In this document: positions 25,701-35,500 of the stretch, piece by piece | Position numbering within the stretch: the stretch's first letter is position 1 | How the letters are laid out: each line of letters begins with the position of its first letter | NCBI GenBank assembly: GCA_012845835.1 | Contig: JABAKD010000026.1 | Location: 4,169,699-4,233,698 of the forward strand | Direction: 5' to 3' | DNA from: Undaria pinnatifida | Lineage: Eukaryota > Sar > Phaeophyceae > Laminariales > Alariaceae | DNA: 64,000 bases | Program-made: the position numbers and the translations under genes | Notes under the pieces: model-generated | What the model was told of the DNA's origin: nothing | Databases searched by the model: none | Seen by the model: the letters and a program-made list of their open reading frames with translations, nothing else

Positions 25701-28700
25701 GCAACTCATTCACCCCACGTTGACGGCGCGAAGCGGTTGCCTCCGTGCTGGTGTCCATGCCGGTGCATGTTGTGGGCGAATGGTATCCACTAGGTGGTGT
25801 GGTATGTTTGGAGTTTAATGCTGTTTCCAGGCACACCTCGATATGGAGTGTGGTATTTGTGGTATTTGTGGTATTCAACGTGCCCCCGGTGATGAAGTGA
25901 AGTCCAAAACGAACCAAAATATGTATCACCGGGGGTGCTCATGTGTGTGTTGGGGGGTGCTGTATTCCGTGTTATGCGGTGTATATCCCATATGGTACGT
26001 ATTGTGTGTTGAGGTAAGCACCTCCTATACACGCGCTGAGGTGGAGAGTAAAAGTGATGGTGAAACATATTTCAATGATGACGATTGACCGCTCTCTTAT
26101 GCTCTTGTGCATCGTCTCGCTCTCCTCTTCATGATCAGGGGTGGCGGGCATCAATGGAAGACGCCCACATCGCTCTCCTAAGGGTCCCACACGGCCTTGC
26201 CCCCTCCTCGGCCGAAATTGGCGCTGCCAGGATAGGCATTTCCAGCAAAAACGACGACCCTAACCCGAGTGGCAGCGGCATCGGCGGCACCGCGGCTTAC
26301 CTGCCCAACGGCGCCGCAGGTGCTACCTCTGCTAAGGGGGCAAGAGGGAGGGCTGGGACATACTCTGCTGGGGACGCGGGCGAGTCTTACCCCCCTCGTC
26401 AGGCCGCGGGGGGTGACGTGGTTAACCCGGGCGAAAGGAGAGCATCCACCAGTGCCTGTGTTGAGGGGGGGGCGGGGGAGGGGGGCGGGGGTAGTCCGGG
26501 TGCTGGGTGGAAAGCGGTGGACTTGTTGGAGGATGCGGCTTTGTTTGGGGTGTTTGATGGACATGGGGGCAAGTCGGTGGCAGACTTCTGCAGGGAGAGG
26601 TTGGCAGGTAGGTGCTTGTTGGACGCGTTTGGTCGCTTCGTGTTTTGCTAATTTTAAGGTGGGGTTGGTACTCATACTGCTATTTTTTTTGGCATCGTGT
26701 GTGTTCTCCACGTTGACTTGTTGCTTCCAACCGATCGACGATCGATGTCCAGCACACCCAGTAACCGTGCCGACTTTTCACTCTACCAAGTATGATGAGA
26801 GACAAACTCTGTGGTCGTCAAGTACGAGGCAGAGGTGTACATCGCGAAAACAGCAGTAAGCGGATGCATGGTGGTTAGACAAGTTTCATCGCTTCATGCT
26901 GCTATTTATGTTGGTTTTTTGTTTTTATTGGCGTTGCTATTTGTTTTTGGTCATGTGTAGTTCACGTTTCAGCAGTAGCGGATGCAAGTTTCGTTGTTGT
27001 GCGTTAGCGGCATGGCATCACATGACATGACCAATTGGATGGTACTCATTCGTTCGTTGTCCCCGCCAGAGATAAATATTTTTGGTGCCCGCAGACTGTT
27101 AGGCTGTGAGAGGATGTGGGTGAGGGGCATCTTCACCGTGCTCCTGGTCTGCTGCATCTAGAATCCTCGTCATAATCACTTGTTACAACTAATAATACTG
27201 AGTAAATCGAAGCGTCTTTCGGATTTCACAGCCTGAACAAACACCCTTCCCTCGCGAGATTTAGGAGGGTTTTTCGTTTGCCTCAGTGCGGTGTGAAGTT
27301 TTTTGTTGTTGCAGTAGCCGCACATGGTTTTTTACCAGCAGTAGATGCAGTCGCCCCTTTTAATCCGTGTTACTAGTATATATTAATACCTTACTCTCCA
27401 GCTCGCGATGCCTTCTCTTATCTACGCGTCGCTTCCTGGCTACATATCTACCAGTGAAATCCGACACGAGTTGACGAGCGAAGAAAATGCCGAGCTCTAC
27501 CTGCGATAAACGAAGGCACATACCGTAGTGGGGAGGGGGGGGGGGGGGGGGGGGGGGCTGCCCGCGAATGACCCCGGATCTGACTTACGAAGGGGAAGGG
27601 GCTCCAAGAAACAGGGCAAAGATTGTGCCTGGTAGATGGGATTGACCAAGAAGATGTAAGGTAGTCGGTTCGTCATGTTTTTTGTGCCCACGCTGGAATG
27701 GCAGTGCTCTACGACATACCAGATATCATATTATATCATACTTAGTATTGTATCAGTAACTACGTTTCCATTTTTGATGTGCGATTTTTGTGTCGTCTGT
27801 CTCGTTAGCCCGTGTCTGCAGAACTACTAGCATAACTATTGACATACTGTAACAATGTATGGATGCATATTGTTCCATCCTGTTAGCTATTACTCTTTTA
27901 ATCGGAAAGAGGGTCTTTTTAGTTGGAAGAAGAACCCCTTAGGGTTATGGCTGTAGGGTAGAAAGAACGACTTAGTGTGAGCACATCAACCAACAACCAC
28001 GAAAACAGCAGATGGACATCTAGGGAAGGAGAAGTGGAAGGGTGACCTTTCGTCCCATATTTGGCGCCATTGCTGCCTGGTGACCTACACTGACTCCGTT
28101 ACCTCGATGTCGACGAACTAGGCACATGAACCCACTCGGATTCGACCCTACTGCATTAGAAGAACTAGCTTTTATTCTGATTGTCTCATTCCCGCCTTTT
28201 GTCCCTCTCTCGTGCTTTTTTTTCAACCAAAATGATCGTGCTTCTCCGTCACCAACCTATCAGGCTTGCTGGCTGCTTCGCCGGAGATACGCGCGGGAAA
28301 CTGGAAGGAGGGCTTTCCAAAAGTTTACCACGCGTTGGATGACCTGTTGCTGTCTGGGGAGGGGCAGGAGAAATCGGGGGGATGGGGGGGGTCGAGTAGG
28401 GTTGACGGGGTGGGCGTCGGGTGCACGATTGTCACCGCCCTCCTCGACCGGAAACGAAGACAGGTAAGCCGCGCCGCGCTTACATTAGTTACAGTGGGGC
28501 GCCCCCAATAGTGCCGGTATGTGCGATCAATAGCACAATACACTGGCAGTATTCAGGGCACAAGCACTAATTCTACTATTGGGAAAAGGGTTACTATGCG
28601 TAAACAGTTGCTGTAGAGAAATCGAGCCGTGCCAAGCGATTCCACCAACACTATAGAGGACAGTTGACACTATTCAACCGAGCTCTGCGGAGATACCCCC

Positions 28701-31700
28701 ACTGCCGTAACCCTGCTGGCACCCCCATACTGTATTCGATATTCGATATTCGATATTCGACAGTATTCTGACCTTTAAAGCGATGATTGGTTGTGATATT
28801 ACTATCTGTTTGAAAAGAAACACCGTGCAGTCGAACGAGCTTTTGCATACTCCGCGCCTGACATGTAGCTCCTATCAATAACGTTGTGCTTTGGATACTC
28901 CCTGTTAAAGGGCTGCTATCATACTTCTGTCACAGTACTGTTATTTAATAGTAGTGTTATTGAATATAAATAGTAGCAAGTAATAAGTGTGCCCGATGCT
29001 GTAATCGTAACTTTTTTCGACATTGTTACCCCTCCGAAAATATGTGGACAACACTCTCGTTGCTCGAGGTGGAGAGGTTGCTATTAATAGAAATGTAGAG
29101 GTTATTGCTGCTGTTATGTTTGCGCCCCGCTTCTCGGTGTGGGTGTGTTTCGTCGTTGCTGCTGATGACGTTTTTTGTGTTGACAGACTTGGCAGGTACG
29201 AAGATGTTTTATTGGTTTGTTTCGGGGTATTGCAGGGTGCACGGCTATATTATGCTATGCTGCCGAACGCAGGGTATGCGCTGTGTTGTTGGTTACAACC
29301 ATTGCCCGTCATAAACCTTGAAGTTGGCGCTGATTGCGAAACCGGTTCTCTCCTTGAACTTGATGATGGAACCGTTGACGATGGAATTTGAATGCGGTGA
29401 TTGTTGGACCAACCAACCGGCTTGCTTTCAGTTGAGGTAAACGTACGACGATGTCACGTTACCGTGATCATGCCTTTTCTGAGTTGCAGTATGTGATGCG
29501 GAAGGTGTTTCTCGTGCAATATGTTCTTGACCCGATGTGGGCACTGAGCTATAAATTATGCTGAAGCTGTTTCTGAAATGTTCTGGACTCGTGGGGACTG
29601 AGTGTGCTGCTGGAGGTATCCCTCGTATGCTGTTGACTATATTGGTTACTGAGCTATGCTGCTGAAGATAACATGGTATGCTCTTGGCCCTGAATGACGA
29701 GCGCCGAGATATGCTGCTAAACGTATTTATCGAATGTTATTGTACCTGGTACTGTGTAGTGGGTACTGCTGAGCTATGCTTCTGAAAGTACATCTCGTAT
29801 GATCTTGACTATATATTGGGTAGTTATATAGTGGTACTTGTCGTATGCTCATGACTGGAAAAGACGTCAGTTGTAGAGGTATGGCGGACGGCAAAGACGG
29901 CAATTTTAGAAAACGCTGACGTGCCAAACGCGTGAAAACACCGTACCAGGCATATATACTATATTAGTTGTAATACCAGGTAGGCTTTAGGGTGCAATGC
30001 GTCCGCCGTACGTCCGTGACGAAATGCTCGTTTTTGGTCACGGACCGTCATTATATATACCGGTATAAAACTCAAAAATATGGCGATATTAGACGTTTAC
30101 AGCCGGATTATGTGGCTATCGAGTTTTATACGCTTATATACCGGTATAAAACTCAAAAATATGGCGATATTAGACGTTTACAGCCGGATTATGTGGCTAT
30201 CGAGTTTTATACGCTTGCCAGATATGGCGATATTTTCGCCAAATATCGCCTTGGCCTTGAGGTGCTTTCACCTCCAAGGCGGTATTTTTGTTCCGGTTTT
30301 TGCTTAGGGTGCGCAAATGAACTTGCTTGTTTCAATCGTGACTTGTATACCCTTCATGTATCTGGAAAAAATGGGATATGGTTTTATGTCGCACAATCTG
30401 CGCGTACGAAGAATATATTATAACAATTAAAATACACTCCAGCTGTGAGATCGAAGATGCAACGAAGCACAAACCAATATCGCCATACTGAAAAAAGCCC
30501 AAGGCTAGTCGAGTTAGCACCCTCCCTTGAGTTTGACATATCTATCTCTATTACTATTACTAGGCACGTTGACTGTAAGAGGCACGTGCCGGCGAAGCAG
30601 GGGCGCCTCCGTCATGTTTTCCACTCTTTTACGACTCGGACGTTTATTGTCATCGTCCTTCATAATTTGTCGCTGACGTTTCTCTTCGAACAGCGTACGA
30701 CAGACCCTCAGAGCACAGGCAGGGCATTGGAGCGCTGTATCCGCTTTGAAGGCTTTGAAGGCTTTGAAGGCTTTAAAGGCTTTGAAGGCTTTGAAGGCTT
30801 TGAAGGCTTTGAAGGGTTAGGGTTAGGGTTAGGGTTAGGGTTAGGGTTAGGGTAAGGGTTAGGCTGTCACATACCCGTAGCACGGGATGAGTCGCTTCTA
30901 TGTTGATGTTAATGTAATGTTAATATTAATATAAATGGTGTGGTTACTGCTGTATTGACAGACCCTCAGCCCACCCTCGGAGCTTTAATGCGCCGGACGT
31001 ATCCGCGAGCAAGCCTGTGACAAGCACACGAAGCGTTGTAACAAGCACCCGAAGCGTTGTAACAAGCACACGAAGCGTTGTAACAAGCACACGAAGCGTT
31101 GTAACAAGCACACGAAGCGCTGTAACAAGCACCCGTAGCGTCGAGTGGCGTCAGTTGCTCCAGTGTGGATACGTGTGTGTTGACTTTTGTGTTGGTACCG
31201 CGTGACTACTGTATGGCTGCTGTGTTGACTACAGCACTGTATTGACTACTAGTGCTGTGTGATATGACCACTGAATACTGCTGTATTGACCACTGTGTTG
31301 GCTATGGTACGCCTGCTCTGTGGCTACTGCATGACTGGTATGACTATTTTGTTGAATGCAGCATTCTATGACTACTCTATGACTACTGCTGCCCCGACGA
31401 GCCGTGTTCGAAAAAAACGCCTTGTGATTCGTCCCCTATGCTTCATCTGCTGTATAGCGCATGTTTTCGGTTGATCTGATCCCGTCGTTCCAATGAGTGA
31501 TGGAATCGTCCCCTCTTCCTGCCTAACCCTACCCCTAACCCTCAACCTTATTATTGCCGCACAGTGCTACGTGGCACACGCTGGTGACTCGCGGTGTGTG
31601 CTGTGCCGGGCCGGAAGAGCAGTGCAGCTGACGAGAGATCACAAGCCGGGACTGCCCTCTGAATACGCGCGCATTGTGGTGAGCACGGTAATGTTTTTGG

Positions 31701-32556
31701 CTGTTTTGGTAACACTGTCGCTGTTGTCGTGTGTACGATTATGGTTGTGGCTGTTTTGGCAAGACTCGCTGTTGTCGTGAGTGGCTTTGACTATATCGGT
31801 AGGACTATCGCTGTTGTCGTGTGTACGATGATCGATGATGGTTGTAGCTGTTCGGGTAAGACTGTCGCTCTTGTCGTGAGTACCATGATAGTTTGCCTGT
31901 TTGGTAGAACTATAGTTGCTTTGTTGCCGTTTCTGGGCGATGTTAGAGGTGCTTTTGTATACAGTACACAGTACACAGTATACAGTACCTGGTACTATTC
32001 AACTTATTCCAGGCTGGCAGAAGCTCTACCTTGCGTTCCTTCGGAACACGCAGCACGCAGTCTGGTGCAAGTATCATGAGTCGCGGTAGAGCCTGCCGCT
32101 GTTAACCCCAAGAATGCTGTTCACCCTTTCGCCGTTTTTGGAGGGGACAAACGAGTTGGAATTAGTGTGGGATAATATTGCACAGAACCACAATTGGGCT
32201 AGACACCATGTTTCATTGCCTTGGTACAGCAATAGATTATTATTTATTGCGCACTGTGAGGCTCCACGGTGCTGTTCGAGTATATACCGCTAATGCGTCG
32301 TGTGTTTTACCTGATAGCATGTCTACGGTGCTCTAACCGTACATGGTGGTTCACGTGCAGCACTCCCGATACACCATGCGTACCGAAGGACGCGTTGACT
32401 AGGTCGGCTTTGGTAGGGACGACACGACAGTTTGTTAGTCCGCTGGTGTGTGTTTGTGTAAGTGTCTGAGTGTGTTTATTTGTGTAGGTGTGTTGTATTC
32501 ACGTAAAACTTTTATTCCTAGGAAACAAGATCGTCATGAGCAGCAGCAGCCATTGT

Positions 32557-32588
<32 letters not shown>

Positions 32589-35500
32589 ATTGTCAGCAGC
32601 AGCACAGCCATTGTCCGTCGTAATTCTTCATCCTGGAGATGCCAGTACGAGATGCCAGAGATGCCAGAGATGCCAGTACGAGTTATGTGGCCAAAAATTC
32701 TTTCAGGACACGCGTGCATTCGTGTTGCTAAGTTTGTCGTATTTGCGTGGCACAAGGCAAGCAAGGCAAGGCAAGGAGTGTGGCGGTACACGATGAAGGT
32801 AGAGGTTATATGTAGAAATGTGTTCGGAGTCAAACCTGAGAGATGTGAAGTCGCATGTTTCCCTTCTTGGACTACTAATGCACTGTACAAATAATTCCAA
32901 CACGCCCCTGTGTTGGTTATACAGCACTGCCCACTGAGCTACTAAGTCACGTGACTGAGTGGTCTAGTGGATAGTGCTTATTACTAACAAATGTGTGTTT
33001 CGAGTTCGTTGATTGAATCCCACCAACTTTTAATAGCATCAGCAATTTCCTTCCGGCCATGTGCATTGCGCGATCCGTTCATAACCCATTCTAGTATAGA
33101 ATGAATACCTGGTAGTCGTATCCCTTTTTCGCGGTGCGTGGTGCAAAACCTGGCAAAGTTTCGATCCCTGCGGCTCGACGACGACCCACCCTACTCTTCT
33201 CTTACCCCTACCCTTGTCTACCCTTGTCTACCCTTGTCTACCCTTGTCCTTCGCTGCGTTGTGTTTGTGTTGTGTTTGTGTTGTGCTGTGTTGTATGATA
33301 CAGGCTGCGGGAGGACACGTGTCGCGGGTTGGTCGAGTGAACGACAACTTGAATCTGTCGCGCGCGATCGGCGACATGTCGTACAAGAGAAACAGGCTTC
33401 GACGCACCAAAGACCAGATAATATCGGCTGAGCCCGATGTGTGCAGGTAACGCTGTATATGTACATGAAGTTACCGTGAGGTAGCTGCGCGTTAGGCTGC
33501 ACATTGATCACCGTGTGTGTGGATCAGCCGGCTCTTTCCTCGTCCCTCGTTTAGCGTGCAACACGTCCCCTGGTACTCTTTTTTTTTTCTTGTTGGATCA
33601 GAATCGGGTACAGCAGCGAGTACCGCTGTGCACGGCTTGTCGTTGTGAGGTTTGGTGCTCGTTGCGCCCGCTGCATTCGCTCGCTGCATTCGTTTGCTGC
33701 ATTCGTTTACTGCATTCGCTTGCTGCATTCGCTTGCTGCATTCGCCTGCTGCATTCGCTTGTTGCATTGTACCGAAACGAAAAGCAGTTCGAACAGTTGG
33801 CATGCGATAAGGCTTTGGCCAAGGCAGTCTTCTGTGATTATTCAGCTGCAATCCCTATGTGTGCCGCCTTCCACCGACCTTCACAATACGTTGTGACAGG
33901 TTTCAAGTCACCCCCGGAGTAGACGAGTTTTTGCTGCTGGCCTGCGATGGGGTTTGGGAGATGATGGATACGACACAAGGTACGACACGAGTAGAGCTTG
34001 CGGCTGACTAGCAGTTATGGTAGTTAACTGTTGTCGTGATTCAGGGAGATGATATACGCCAGTAGCAGTACTGGCAGACACGACAATTGGGCCGGCCCGT
34101 TTTTTTGTCTTCGATCCTGGTCGACAGCATAAGCGAACTCATCATCGGCACGAAAAAACGGCCCGCTTTGTATGATCCCGATCGACAACATCGGCGAAAA
34201 ACTCGTCGTTCGGCAAGAAGAGCTGGCCCGCTTTGTATGGACCCCGATGGACGAGATGATCGGGACATTGCTCGGCACGTTGTATGACCCCGATCGAGGA
34301 CGATGATGGCACTATTAATAGTCCTCGGCACGAGAAATCGGCCCGCTTTTATGACCCCGGTCGATAGCATGATAAAGAACATCTTCGGCACGAAGAATGG
34401 CCCGCTCTTTGTGTGACCCCCATCGACAACATGAGCGAAATTATCGTAGTCGGTTACGCCGGCGACTCCCGGAGCGTACGCGAGAAGCCTGGCGCTACAA
34501 AGCTACAAAGCTAGGGGTCTTGGTGTCATAGCTGCAATCATGATACCGTATTATTACCACTACTAACTGATTCCCTTGAAGCTGGCTTGTGGTCGCAGAA
34601 AAGGCTAAAAAGACAACCCGGTGGAAGGAAAAACACGATGATACGTGCGTCGCCGCAGTACCAATACGAGTTACAGTATTAATAGTGTAAGTGGAGTCGA
34701 ATCGGGTGTGGAGCTGGGGTACAGTAGTACAGTAGTAGTTGTAGACGGGTTAGGAGAGGACGGCCGTCGCAGCCGCTGTTGCGTCGTATCGCAATCTATC
34801 TCAGCATAATATGAATATCAACAAAGTACAATGTCAATACGTACGAGCAGAGGTCGTGTATCAGAAAGCATGCGTTTTTTTAATCAAAAATATACTCCGG
34901 AGTAGTATGTATTTTATTAATTGTATTAATCGTGTATCAGGGTTAGAAGCATGCGCTTTTCTTACCAGAGACCAGTGTTGGCGTTCCGGGTGTATCCGAA
35001 GCATTCACGTTTATCATCGGAAGCATGCGTGCTTTCACATTGGACAAATAGCGGAAGGGTTGCGCCTACTGTGGAACGTGCTGGACTTCGAAAACACACC
35101 CCTGCCGTGTACGAGGTGCCGTCCGATGCACTGCACGTTACCGTGGGATTTGCCATCTCGTCTCCACGTGTAAATTGTGCCCCGCGCCCCTTTGGATGCC
35201 CTCTAAAAGTTGTTCCCTGTGCTCTGCGATCTGTGCGTTCTCGTTGATCTCAGGCGTGGCGTGCGTTGGATGCAGTACACGCTAACGTTGGGTTTTGTGC
35301 TTTTGTCTCGCTCACAAATTGCTCCATTCCCGCTTTTGGGCGCCCAATAGACGTTGTCCTCTCTCTCCTCTATGATCTGAGTGATCTGTGCCGGTTCGTG
35401 TTCTCTGCTATATGTGCTTTGCGACATCTGCTTTGTGAACTGTGTTTTGTTATCTGTGGCGTGTGATCGATCTCGGTCGTGGCGTGCGTCTGATGCAGTA

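Larger units (their letters stand above)
7707..26138 (+). other. PP2C intron 1 (18,432 bp)
   Basis: Starts GTGAGT and ends CATGATCAG. It contains a broken PIF1-like helicase (12519-13167), a small MITE (19980-20147), a Harbinger-like MITE (20255-20997), poly-C blocks (18440-18600, 21742-22800), tandem repeats and dispersed repeats. Apart from the helicase remnant no coding exon was found in it. Confidence 0.8.
28464..31564 (+). other. PP2C intron 3
   Basis: 3,101 bp. Contains an exact tandem duplication (30060-30216), two adjacent hairpins (30226-30280), a 9-bp repeat, an interstitial telomere-type repeat (30814-30863) and a 21-bp repeat (31016-31143). A 122-codon frame at 29023-29391 has no recognisable features. 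Confidence 0.75.

Noticed and set aside
26178-26859. Long frames overlapping PP2C exon 2 on both strands
   Set aside because: They come from the GC-rich low-complexity loop; only the frame with MEDAH and DGHGG makes sense.
29023-29391. 122-codon frame inside PP2C intron 3
   Set aside because: No domain, repeat or splice support; odd composition.
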